Shown here piece by piece: positions 11,801 to 22,650 of a stretch of 64,000 bases of DNA. The notes beneath the pieces are model-generated. The model was not told the origin of the DNA. It saw only the letters and a program-made list of their open reading frames with translations, and did not search any database. The stretch spans positions 3,782,001 through 3,846,000 of the forward strand of contig JAITYX010000045.1 of NCBI GenBank assembly GCA_021018815.1, written 5' to 3'. A program made the translations under genes and the position numbers. The DNA is from Talinum fruticosum. Taxonomy: Eukaryota > Streptophyta > Magnoliopsida > Caryophyllales > Talinaceae. Each line of letters starts with the position of its first letter. The first letter of the stretch is position 1.

Positions 11801-13887
11801 GAAAATTAATATTAATATATTAAAAAGACTCTAACTAAACCCTATAATAATATAAAAATAAAATTAACTGAAGAAGAATAATTTTATTTTAACTTCTAAC
11901 AAACTAGCTAAAAAATAACAAAAACGAATAGAAAAGTAATCTGAAAATTAAAATATATTAAGACATAAAATAACATTAATATATATAGTTATGTATTTAT
12001 TTATTTAGGGTTTGGATTGTATATTAGCTCTCATTTATTATTTTATATATTGATATGCAATATTATTTTGGGCCTGAAATATAATAATTTTGTCTAACAT
12101 TATTAATTTTTCATTGTTGATGGTGTTTTTTGACTTGGTGCCATAAAATTGTATGAGTTCAAAATATGTTTATTATAAGATTTTTTAAAATTAAAATCAA
12201 TAGGAGAATGTTATAAAAATAATATTTAAATATTTAACTATTTAAGGAAGTAATTTGGTTATTACGTTCATCCTATGTAAGAATGATTTAATAAACCTTA
12301 AGAAATCATAAATTAATATAATTAAAATATAACAACTATATATATAATTGATATTAATAATTAAAAATGCCTACAAGATAGAAAATTATGATTCAAATAT
12401 GTTGTGGAATAAAACGTAATGAATAAAAAGTTATGAATTATCTTGATTCATATCGTAATTTGTGAACTTTAAGTTTTTAATTTGTGTTATGTTTAAAGGA
12501 TTTAATATGCCAACTTCTATTAAACCCATATGACTTCGAATAAATTTATTTGTCTCAAAATTTTGGCACAACATACAGATATTTTTTTTTTTTAACAAAT
12601 ACGGTTTGTTTTAGTTTCTTCCTAACATGTCTATCTCGTGACTTATTATTGATAAACATATTTAAATCATATCTTTTACTATTATAAATTTTCTAAATTA
12701 TTAAAAGATGAGTATTTGCCATCAAACCTCCCCGCCATCTTGAAATAGAACTTCATATTACTCTTACTCTGTTAATTAATTGAGAGGAAGAGTTGTGTTT
12801 CGAGGGAAGCAATTGGTTGTTAATCGAGTAAAGCGTATATTTATAAAACATCAATTGTATCAATATTTTTGCCCCATTGATTTACTACTAAAATCGCGAT
12901 CAATTTTCAATATAAGTACAAAACACATATGATTTTATTACCCTACACCGCAAATTGACCTATCATACCCTTTATTATGATACAAATTACCTATTATTGT
13001 TAAATATATTTCGATCACTTTTATCATATAATATTTTTCACTATTAGTCTCAATATAAGTAGTTATTATATATTTAATTATCTTTGTGTGCAGAGGTAGG
13101 TAAGAATGGATAAATCATTATATTCACCTTATAATTTTAAAAAAATAAGATCCCATTATGGGTATACGTATACTTTTTAAGAGTTCATGTAATATTTAAG
13201 TCAATGATGTTTTAGTAGGTTGGTTGCATATAAATATTTATTTAGGCGTCTATTAAGTTAAATTAGTATTAACTTTGTAAAGAGTTATGAGTTATAAGTT
13301 TGATATTCTTTTATTGATTTGATGTACTTTGTGTTGTAATATTAATTCGTGACATAATAATATTTATTGTCATCTATAGGTTCTCTAACTCAATATCTAC
13401 TAATCATATATTATTTCTTTTCCTACTAATATTTACCTTTTGATATCCAAATATATTGTCATACTATTTCTATAATTGTATAAGTTAAGATTATTTAAAT
13501 TGTTTGATTCTTAGTGGGGATTGACTTCTTAATATTCCAAATTACGAGTATAATCTTAAAATCTTGATGATATTTTTTAACATTTTTTTATTTATTATTT
13601 TAGATTATTTATTTATTCTTTTAAAATTTAGAATGATTGTAAGATGAATGTGTGTAGGGCTCTAATAATTTTTATGTGTTGGGTTCGACAACTTTGATGA
13701 GTCACGAAAGCATTTTCGCTATGAGGGGATAACATGTACAAGAATGTTGTTGAAAGTGAAATCATTCAATAAAATCAAATGATCGAGAAAAAGAAAGTCA
13801 CAAGTACAATATTGCTCCATAATTTAATAATTCCTTAAGTTATACATTATATAACATTGTCTCGTGTATAGCACGGGTCCATGCTAG

Positions 13888-15898
13888 TTGAATACGAGTA
13901 AAAATCATGTCCGATGTGCTAGGTAACTCCTTAAAATCAAGGGAAGCACCTTTAATAAATTCTTTCTCAAATAATCGATAAGCTTGTATATTTAACGTAA
14001 ACATGGCATGTCTCAACAAAGATAAGGATGGAAATGCTATCTCAATGCTACCTTTCGAACAATTGTGATTTCCTTCATCCACCTTGTTCCTCCACTCTGA
14101 AATAACACCAGTAAATATACCATAAAAGTCACACAAATTAGCGGTTGTACGTAACCGCCTTTTAATTGAGTTGTTTGTGCTTTCACTCCTTTGTGATGAC
14201 AAAGCCCCTCCCGAGAAATATTTTTTGAAAACGTAGGACACTATTTTCTCCTCGGTGAACAAAGGTTATTAAGCCACCGATTGCCTCCAGAATCATATCT
14301 TTCAATCATCCTAGAAAAATGCCATGAAAAATACATTGTTAAAGACCTTAATCAACTTGTATTCAAATATTTAACAATGTGTTTGTTCAATGATGAGTAT
14401 ATAAACATCTTGACAATATTTTGTTCAATAATAAGCATACAAGTATTCGTCACTTTAATTACTTACTCCAATGAACAAAATGTAGACTCATCATGAACAA
14501 GTAGGAAAAATCCTATGAACAAACTATATAACTTATATGAACAGATGGAAATAATAGAATGAACAAATTGAACCTATTTAATGAATTACTTGGAATCATA
14601 TTCTTCCTATGAATAAATGGTAAGATATATTTTCGAATAAGTAACCCCATATCCCATGAACAAATCCGTTATCGCAGTGAACAAATATAAATGTTCTTAT
14701 AAACGAATTATATTCTATTTGTGAACAAATGATAACACCAAAGTGAATAAATATCAATGTCAAAATATTTGTGTACTTCTTATTGCACAAGTACACAAAA
14801 CAATCAAATAATGATGACATCCATACCTTCTCCAAAAATGGTTAAATTCAGCTTTCATATCACAACCCATCAAAACTTTATTGAATATATTCGTAAAACC
14901 TTCATTGGCGCTAAATATTCAATATTCTTTTTGAATTTTGAATTTTGAATGATGTGAAAATTGTAAAGTTTGTGATGAACACCAGAAAAACCGACTCAAT
15001 CGTAGTAGCTATAGACAACGCTTGATCGGTCATAATGGTAATTGGGAATTTGTCACCCATAGATTCCAAAAGGATCGGAATAGCCATTCAAATGACTTAA
15101 CTCTCTTGTTCATAATAAACCCATAACCAAACATCACATTGTTGCAATGTTGAGTCATGTCAACAAATGGAACGTAAATCATGTCATATTTATTTGTTTG
15201 ATATGTGGTATCAAAAACTACCACGTCATTGAAAAGCTTGTAATCCTCTAGCATTTGCTTATCCCGCCAAAAAACCTCACCAAACACTCATTCACATCTA
15301 CCTCAAAATCAAAAAAAAAAAAATCAGATTCATTCTTGAAATGTTTCTTGAATACCTTAATCGGTGAATTAGCATCACTGCCAATGTTACATTTCTTATC
15401 ATGCTCCACGAGCTTATTGTATAAATCCTTCAACTGAAATCCAACACAATTAGTTCCACCAACTTGTCTTGTCAGTACACAAAATGCATCAGCCACCTTC
15501 ATTCCCGCACTCCGAGCTCCCGAACAAATAAAAGATCCTCCAATGGGACCTCTCAATGAGAAGGTAAAAGACGACACCCATTTGGGTTACATAATGGATT
15601 GTTGTGCTCAAAAACATGCTTAATAACAGTCCACATCCCATCTAAATCAATGTTAAATCAAATCATTGCTTTAGAACCTGTCCTCACATTGATATTTGAA
15701 AACTCCTTTGATTTTCACAATTGCCCTCCTTCCAACCTTCCTTCGAGTAGACAAATTGACACATTGATAGCATTTTCGTTTGAGCTCTCCTACGAACCTT
15801 GTCTATACGAAAACTAAATCGACTTTAAATGCATAGTCATTATATAAGTGAAATACTTCATCTTATGAGCGAGCAGTAGATCCAACTAGATCAACGGC
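13888..15898 (-). pseudogene. FAR1/MULE transposase, N-terminal and DDE part
   Basis: Reading - from 15898: YNDYAFKVGF-like start of the FAR1 DNA-binding domain (about 15850-15810), CQFVYSKEGWKEG, then MWTVIKHVFEHNNPL (about 15650-15600, the C/H end of the finger), then VGFQLKDLYNKL. The MULE core follows: FWRDKQMLEDYKLFNDVVVF-DTTYQTNKY with the first catalytic Asp, and TIMTDQALS with the second (about 15020). A piece near 14820-14960 reads MGCDMKAEFNHFWRR. Exon 14262-13888 reads YFSGGALSSQRSESTNN and ends ...FTRIQ at the Helitron junction. About 14290-14815 behaves as an intron full of TTGTTCAT words on the coding strand. Frameshifts occur near 15030 and 15250. The gene's first codons lie beyond the CACTA insertion, at 22651-22720. 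Confidence 0.85.
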
Positions 15899-16115
15899 CA
15901 CTACAAAAAACTCGCAATTAGCGTCGGAATTTAGAGACCACAACAAAACTTGACTCTAATACTCGACAAAATTAGCGTCGGATTTTAAAGAAGACATTAT
16001 TTGAGTCGGAAAAAAATCGGACTCTATTAGCGTCCGATTTTAGAGTCCGATATAAAATCCAATGCTAATTGGCATCCGATAATGGCGTCGACACTAAATG
16101 TGGACGCTAACTCTA
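15899..16115 (+). repeat. CACTA left subterminal repeats
   Basis: Repeated GCGTCGGA/TCCGACGCT words in both orientations within about 200 bp of the left end, as in the right end. In En/Spm such words are the binding sites of the element's second protein (TNPA-type); that role is inferred here. Confidence 0.8.
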
Positions 16116-16119
16116 AAAG

Positions 16120-16595
16120 CATAAGGCTTCAGCAGCTATAGCACATTCACGGGACTCCAATTCTCAATCCCTAACTCTCTCCCTCCTATCCCTCCCCTCC
16201 GGCGCATAAGGCTTCGGCAGCAACCTCCGGCGCATAAGGCTTCAGCGGCGACCTCCGGCACCGACGTCTTCGCTCCTCTCCGGCGTCGACGTCTTCGCTC
16301 CTCTCCGGCGTCGACGTCTTCGCTCCCCTCCGGTGGCGGTGTCCTCGGTCACCGTGTATCCCTCGCCCTAAACACGAAGCTCTGCTCCGGTTCTGCTCTC
16401 ACCTCACGCGACGTCTTCGCTCCTCTGTTGGTGTCTTCGCTCGTCTCGGGCGCCGGTGTCTTCGCTCCTCTTCGGCGTCGGTGTCTTCGGACACTAGTGT
16501 TTCTTTCCGCGAAGAGTGGCACCGGTGTCTTCGGTAATTTTTGAATTCGAGCTCAATTTGTTCAATTTCGTGCCTTTGCTTTGAATTCATCGTTT
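16120..16595. repeat. GC-rich degenerate 25-bp minisatellite in the CACTA 5' region
   Basis: About three near-exact copies of a unit containing GACGTCTTCGCTCCTCTCC lie at 16264-16345, with looser copies to about 16490. The local GC content is far above that of its surroundings and the segment looks like a 5' leader. The - strand open frame at 16399-16590 (Arg/Glu-rich) follows from the repeat. Confidence 0.6.
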
Positions 16596-16597
16596 TT

Positions 16598-17300
16598 GTT
16601 TCTAAATTAGTACCTTGCCATTGTTTTTGTCAATTTTATCCTTTTTCAATTTCACATCTAGTTCTTAGTTTCTAAATTGGTATAATTGGATTATGAGTTC
16701 TTAGTTCTTAGTTTCTAATTTTTCCGATTTTAGTTTGTTGGTTTGGATTTAATTTGAATTGCCCCGTGTATCAACAGCCGGATGATGGTGATGATGGGGC
16801 TAGTTGCGGTGTGTATTTGATCTCAAGTAGGTTGGGTTGTCTCTGTTTTTGAGCTCTTGAACCTTAAGGCAAATTTGAATGTTTTTTGGATATGTTAATT
16901 GTTCGGTTTCGAAGTTTTCAAGCTGTTCGGCCATTGTTTTTGTTTTTCGGTTTTAGTTTCTGTTTCTAAATTGGTACCTTGCCATTATTTTTGTCAATTT
17001 TATCCCTTTTCAGTTTCACATCTAGTTCTTAGTTTCTAAATTGGTATAATTGGATTCTGAATTCTTAGTTCTTAGTTTCTAATTTTTTCGATTTTAGTTT
17101 GTTGGTTTGGATTTAATTTGAATTGCCCATGTGCATCAACAGCCGGATGATGGTGATGATGGGGCTAGTTGCAGTGTGTATTTGATCTCAAGCGAGGTTA
17201 GGTTGTCTCTATTTTTGAGCTCTTGAGCCTCAAGGCAAATTTGAATGTTTTTTGGATATGTTAATTGTTTAGTTTCGAAGTTTTCAAGCTGTTCGGCTTT
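16598..17300 (+). repeat. Tandem duplication of about 365 bp upstream of TNP2
   Basis: Copy 1 (about 16598-16932) and copy 2 (about 16962-17300) share CCTTGCCATT, CACATCTAGTTCTTAGTTTC, CAACAGCCGGATGATGGTG, TTTGATCTCAAG and TTTTCAAGCTGTTCGG in the same order. The duplication covers what is probably the leader or first intron of the transposase gene. Confidence 0.85.
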
Positions 17301-17424
17301 CAAAAGTCTAAGTTCTAATTGTCATTATAAAAAATACAATGTAAAACATTGCGCAAGTTTTATTGATTGGTAATTTTAAAAGATAAACATACTAACTATT
17401 TTAAAATCGTATATATCTGCAGTA

Positions 17425-19370
17425 ATGGAGACAAATAGAAAGTGGATGTATAAAAGGTTTGATGGAAAATACTTGAATAAGGAGTTCATTCGTAGGATAG
17501 AAGAAGAATTTATTCCATTTGCTAAACAAGAAGAAAGCTTCAAGAGGTCGAAGAAGATGAGGTGCCCTTGCAGTAAATGTGGCAATGTGCCTTTCTTAGA
17601 TGAGAATACCATGAAATTACATTTGTATAAACATGGGTTTCCCGCTAATTATTTTCATTGGGTTAACCATGGAGAGACTTACCCCGATTTAGAAGTGAAC
17701 AATCAAGGGTCGTCAAATCCACAAGTTGAATCAGTGCATGAAATGTTGATCTATGCATTTGGGCCTATGTCCTCAACATGGATTAATGATGAAGGTGTGG
17801 ATGAAGAACCAAATGAAGATGCAAAAAATTCTTTGAAATGTTGGAAGCGGCTAAGAGACCTTTGTACGAGGGGTGTGATTTGTCTTTATTGTCGGTAATC
17901 TCACGACTCATTAACATCAAATGTTAGTTTAATCTCCCAAATAGAGCTGTTGATAATTTGTTGGCACTAATGAAGGAAATGTGTCCACCTAATACTGAGA
18001 TGACCGACACTTATTATTCTGCAAAGAATCGCTCGCTGCTTTGGAACTTCCACATGAGAGAATTGATGTTTGTCCAAATGGATGTATGTTAGATTGGAAT
18101 GATAAAATTAATTTGGATAGATGTGAGCATTATGCGGTCGATAGATATGAGAAGAAGATATTGAGGGGTAAAGGTATTGCAAAGAAAGTACTAATATAAT
18201 TTCCAATTGGGTCGAGATTACAAAGATTGTATGCGACGAATGGCACAGCGGCCCAAATGAGGTGGCATTATGAAAATCCATGTGAAAGTGACTAAATGGC
18301 ACATCCATGTGATAGTGAAGCCTGGAAGCATTTCGATGTCACTTTCAAGGAATTTGTCGCTGAACCTCGCAATGTTCGATTAGGTTTATGTACCGATGGC
18401 TTCGCCCCATCCGGCAATTTTGGGCGGACCTACTCCTGTTGGCCCGTAATTGCAACTCCATACAATTTACCACCTTGGTTGTACATGAAGAGACAATTTA
18501 TGTTTCTTATTTTGTTGATTCCTGGCCCAAAAAGTCCTAAGGGAAACTTGACGTTTATTTACAACCCCTCATCGAGGAATTGAAGCGATTGTGGGATGTT
18601 GGCCTTCAAACGTATCGTTGTTTTGAAAAAGAATAACTTTACGATGAAGGCAGCGGTTATGTGGACAATAAGTGACTTTCCAGCATATGGTATGCTTTCG
18701 GGTTGGATGACATCGGGGACCTTATTGCATGGAAAACATGAATGCATTCGAGACTAAAACATGGGAAGAAGACCACATGGTTTGATTGCCATAGACAATT
18801 TCTTCCTAAAGGTCATCGTTTTAGGTCTAACAAGAGTGCTTTTTGAAAAATAAGGGCGACCATTCACCTCCTCCTCCTCGTCTTCAAGGTGATCAAATAT
18901 GGGATCACATATGTACGATGCCTAACTCGTTGATTATCATGGCTCAATTGATGGTTACCTCGAGTCTCACAATTGGACAAAGCGAAGCATATTCTGGGAA
19001 TTGCCATATTGGAACGACCTTCTCATACATCACAATTTAGATGTCATGCATGTCGAAAAGAATGTGTTTGATCAAGTAATCAACACAATCATATATGTAA
19101 AGGGAAAAACTAAGGATGACATCAACGCAAGAAAGGATTTAGCCACTCATTGTAAGCGTCGAAAACTAAACATTCGGACTACCGAACATGCTGATGGAGG
19201 ACGAGCTGAATCACTGTTGCAGATGCTCCATATGTTATGAATAAAGAGTCAAGAAAAGCTTTATGTGAGTGGCTAAAACAACTTAAATTACCCGACGGAT
19301 ATGCTAGTAATTTAAGTCGATGTGTTGATGGAAAAAATGCAAAGTTTTGTGGAGGACTTTTGAGGTAAAA
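17425..19370 (+). pseudogene. TNP2-type CACTA transposase pseudogene
   Basis: The start at 17425 opens METNRKWMYKRFDGKYLNKE, the transposase-associated domain, with a zinc-binding MRCPCSKCGNVPFLDENTM and LHLYKHGF. After a frame break near 17898 come VDNLLALMKEMCPPNTEMTD and PHERIDVCPNGCMLDWNDKI. From about 18300 the TNP2 core follows: LCTDGFAPSGNFGRTYSCWP, VIATPYNLPPWLYMKRQFMF and LLIPGPKSP. Further on, after more breaks, are WELPYWNDLLIHHNLDVMHV and EKNVFDQVINTI (19001-19240). This is the catalytic protein of En/Spm elements. At least five frame breaks or stops make it non-functional. Splicing may remove some breaks, but not those inside conserved blocks. Confidence 0.9.
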
Positions 19371-19439
19371 AGCTTGAAAACAATTGGATATATATGATTA
19401 GTTTTTAATATTTTCAATTTATGTTTGGTAATACTTGCG

Positions 19440-20462
19440 CTCCAGAACTTTCTCAAGAAGTTTATGCGAGTGGAAGAAGAAAGTTGGTAAAAATTTAAGG
19501 AACTTAGCGAGCAAGGCTGAAAAAGGCTCGATGATAAACCAATAACTTGGTTGTCGGATGAGGGGCGAGAGAGGTTGAAGGACCTAAGAAGTACCTCTGA
19601 ATTTCAAAAAAATCTACCCAATGCTTCAAGAATAGGACAGAAGGCCAAAAGCAGGAACCTTACATAGCCAGGGGTTAGTCTCAACCGCAGATCTCGCAAT
19701 CCAAATGGTATAAACTCTAGTATTTTGGTTTTCTTTCATTTTTATACACATAATTTAGTTTGTGTAACTTTATTGCATATTTTGTATGCCTAGATCAAAG
19801 AAGGGAAGAATTCTACCCCTTCTGGATTGTTTGTGAGGAGTCCTAGTAAGGAAGATGCTCAATCCGGAAAGGTTTTCGTCGACGAATGGTCCAAATCTCG
19901 TGGGTAAGAATATTATCTCCATAAACCTTTACAAACAAATAGAGTGAGTGAGCACTCAATTGTAGGGGATATTCATTATATCCATGATTATCAATATTGA
20001 AAGGACAATGGATGCTTTCCCTTTTGCAGGAAAAATATGAAGCAATTAGAGTTGAGCGTGGTATTCGGGAGGGGACAAAAAGGCAGAGACCCTCTACTAT
20101 GAGGTATCGGGTGGGTGGAGTAAAAATCAACCATCTATGGATTGGGTAACTCCATGACAATTTTCTACAAGAAACCTACTACCTCGACATCCTCTACAAG
20201 TGCTACCTACAATTCATCGGCTTATTCTCGCCTACAATCACAACTTCAATCAACCCAAGAACAACTTGATCAGCAAAGAAAATTAAGTGAGAATCATCAA
20301 AAAGCCATGCAAGAACAAAGAAAACTAACCGAGAGTCATCAAAAGGCCATGGATGAGCAAAGAAAACTAGTCGAGAGTCAGCAAAAGGTCATGGAAGAAG
20401 CAATGAAATTCATTCAAAACCTCCAATCACAAGTTGACAGGATGTCCGGTGGTTCTAACTAA
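19440..20462 (+). pseudogene. Second CACTA gene remnant (plant En/Spm 'PTTA'-type) with C-terminal coiled coil
   Basis: Downstream of TNP2 a second gene is traced by exon-like pieces. WKKKVGKNLRNLASKAEKGS lies at about 19470-19530. A piece with SPSKEDAQSGKVFVDEWSKS lies at about 19840-19900 and resembles the 'DGSFVDE' stretch of plant Ptta/En/Spm proteins. The last piece, at 20142-20462, is in one open frame. It has three to four copies of a 14-residue unit (QRKLSENHQKAMQE, QRKLTESHQKAMDE, QRKLVESQQKVMEE) predicting a coiled coil for dimerisation, and ends LQSQVDRMSGGSN. In En/Spm the second protein binds the subterminal repeats. Earlier parts have stops, so I treat the gene as broken. The final exon could still be translated from an internal start. 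Confidence 0.65.
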
Positions 20463-20526
20463 TTTCTTAGCATGGTTTGTTTATTGAACTTTGAATTGAT
20501 TTGTTGGATAAAATTATTATATAACT

Positions 20527-22097
20527 TGAAGGTTTGCTCGGGAGAGTCCGAGTCACCCTAGAGGGGGTGAATAGGGTGATAGAAAATTCTTCCTGGAATC
20601 ACACACTTTGCGCGAGAATAGAGACGAAGACAAATTCCGAGTCTAGCAACAGGGTCGAAAAGATTGGACTCGAAGGCAATCAATCGAAAGAACAAGAGCG
20701 ATGAAGGCGCATGCGAGTCTAGAATGAACTCGGAAAGATAACACTTAGATTTTACGTGGAAACCCTCCTGGGCGAGAAAACCACGGACCGTGTCAATCCG
20801 GACACGAAGTCAAATTCACTATTTTGAGTCCACAAAATACCGTGAACTGACCGAACCCGAGTTGCTCCCTTTAGACAACTCTAAACAAGTTTTCCTAGAC
20901 TCGGAAATTCCCTTATCCGATCTAGTACTTCCTAGCTGAGATAACCCTTACAGCTAGGGACAACTAAGCTGAGTTAACCCTTACGGCTTAGTCAAGGGAC
21001 CTTACAAAGAATGTAAGAAAGAGTTTGTAGCGAGTACAAGACCTTACAACTCGAAAGTAATGAATTACGAGTGGGAGTTGTAAGTTGAAGATTGAAAGTA
21101 AATACAATAACTTTGAGCAAGTATGTGTATAAACAATATGTTGGGCAACCTTCAAGTCTTGTGAGATGGCTTCTATTTATAGATGATCGAGCACGATGAG
21201 CCGTTATCTTCATCTGCTGACTGAGAGTCCTTTATGACCATTGATAGAAGCTTTACGAGTCATTCGGAAAGTATCCGTTGTAATATTAACGTTGGACAAC
21301 GGTTTAACTCTCTTGGAAGTCCCAAAACCATTAGTGGTGTCTTGAAAGATAAGGTAGAAACCACCGTTAAGCTTGGCGTTCAGTTTTCTAGATTTGGAAA
21401 CAGACAGCCACGACACAATCTATTGGGACTGGAGCGAGAGAAGGTGAAGAGCCATGTCTGCTTGGTGATTTGACGTTACGAGCCAGGTTACTTTTGTAGT
21501 TTGAAAAGTGTATCCTCGATTGAATAACCTACAAAAGTAAATCAATTTTGGTTCTCAAAGTATAAAATACTTTGGCCCAAGATTAGACACGAGATAATAA
21601 AATAATTTCGATAAATAAACCAGCGATTATCCGAGTCGAAATGAAATGGAATTTTCCGAGTCCAATATCCATGATACTCGGAATTCCATCGACTTAGTGT
21701 AAACGAAGAATCAAGTTCAATAAAGAATATCGGAGAGGATTAACTTGATATGGACTAAGCATGAAATGAGCTAAGAATACTGACTATAATAAGATAGGAC
21801 TTATAACCACAAGTCGGATTCCGAGTGAGAAAAGACGAAATACTTGGTATATTCAATCTGCGATTAATCTGAGTAAAGTCGGACTCGGAACAAAGAGCCG
21901 ATTTTCGAGTCAGCTACGGATAAGCAATAAATATGATAAGTGAGAGCTGTGTCACTTAGAGAAGATACTATTTTACTCAAATAAGTTTCGAGACACAGAG
22001 AATGCCTTAGAATCAAAACTCTATATGTATGAAATTGTTATACCTGATTCCTTTTATATAACTCGGAAAAGTATTGAGCAGATGTCTCGAGTCTTCA
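20527..22097 (+). mobile_element. Solo LTR-like insertion, 1571 bp, target duplication TAACT
   Basis: It begins TGAAGG at 20527 and ends CTTCA at 22097, giving TG...CA with the 5-bp inverted end TGAAG/CTTCA. It is flanked by TAACT at 20522-20526 and 22098-22102. This is the signature of a solo LTR left after recombination between two LTRs. Near its start is CACCCTAGAGGGGGTGAATA. No coding domain is visible; the open frame at 21234-21473 has no family I recognise. It sits between the second CACTA gene and the right subterminal repeats, so it inserted after the CACTA. A relative lies inverted at 45487-46447. Confidence 0.85.
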
Positions 22098-22289
22098 TAA
22101 CTTATAACTTATAACTTAATTACGAATGTTTGTTGTTTTTATGAATACTTGGTGGTTTGTGGATGATTGTGCAAAGAATGAATCACAATCTATTTGTGTA
22201 TTCGTTGATTATTGTGTAGAGAAGAAGTCATAATTTTATGTAAATGTTTTGCAGGAAATATATGTAAAAGGGAATAGCAAATGTAAAAG

Positions 22290-22647
22290 AAGCTTCGACA
22301 AAATAACCGAACATTTAGTGTCGAATTTTAGCGTCGACACTAATCCAACGCTATTTGAGTCAAAATATCCGACGCTAAACTCAAAAATCCGACGCTAAAA
22401 TCAAGAGTAGCTCCAAAATAAAAAAGAACGAAATTAGCGTCGGACACAAATTCCGACGCTGTTAACGTCGAATCTGTCCGACGCTAACTCGTCAAATCCG
22501 ACGCTAATGGTAAATCGGACGCTAAATTTTTTAGCGTCGAGGTCCTCTCGCGTCGATTTTTATCCGACGCTAAAGACGATTAGCGTCGATTTTCTCGATT
22601 TGGCGTCCGATTTTGTCCGACGCTAATTTATTGTTTTACTTGTTGTG
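22290..22647 (-). repeat. CACTA right subterminal repeats and terminus
   Basis: More than ten TCCGACGCTAA/TTAGCGTCGGA-type words in both orientations over about 350 bp, ending in TTGTTGTG. The density is higher than at the left end. The terminal bases have drifted from TAGTG to TTGTG. Confidence 0.85.
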
Positions 22648-22650
22648 GGC

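Larger units (their letters stand above)
10831..13887 (+). mobile_element. Non-autonomous Helitron, 3057 bp
   Basis: The 5' end is TCTATACTATATATAATAG, a standard plant Helitron start, and the 3' end is CTAG at 13884-13887. Six bases before CTAG is a hairpin CTCGTG-TATAG-CACGGG (13861-13877; six pairs, one a T-G wobble). The host base on the left is A (10830) and on the right is T (13888), the A|T site Helitrons require. Removing the element brings the two halves of the FAR1 transposase gene together at ...FTRIQ | C-E-F..., which independently confirms both ends. No Rep/helicase gene is present; the interior is very AT-rich, with a microsatellite and an internal duplication. Confidence 0.93.
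15899..22647 (+). mobile_element. CACTA (En/Spm) element, 6749 bp, target duplication GGC
   Basis: It starts CACTACAAAAAACTCGC and ends ...TTTACTTGTTGTG; the reverse complement of the right end is CACAACAAGTAAAAC, so the outer bases pair as CAC(T/A)ACAA. The flanking bases are GGC at 15896-15898 and GGC at 22648-22650, the 3-bp duplication CACTA elements make. Both ends are crowded with a TCCGACGCTAA-type subterminal word. Inside, on +, are a TNP2-like transposase remnant and a second, coiled-coil gene remnant. It interrupts the 5' part of the MULE FAR1 gene and is therefore younger than that gene. Confidence 0.94.

Noticed and set aside
10831..13887. Intron of the FAR1 transposase gene
   Set aside because: The ends on the coding strand do not fit GT-AG, while TC/hairpin/CTAG and A|T flanks fit a Helitron exactly.
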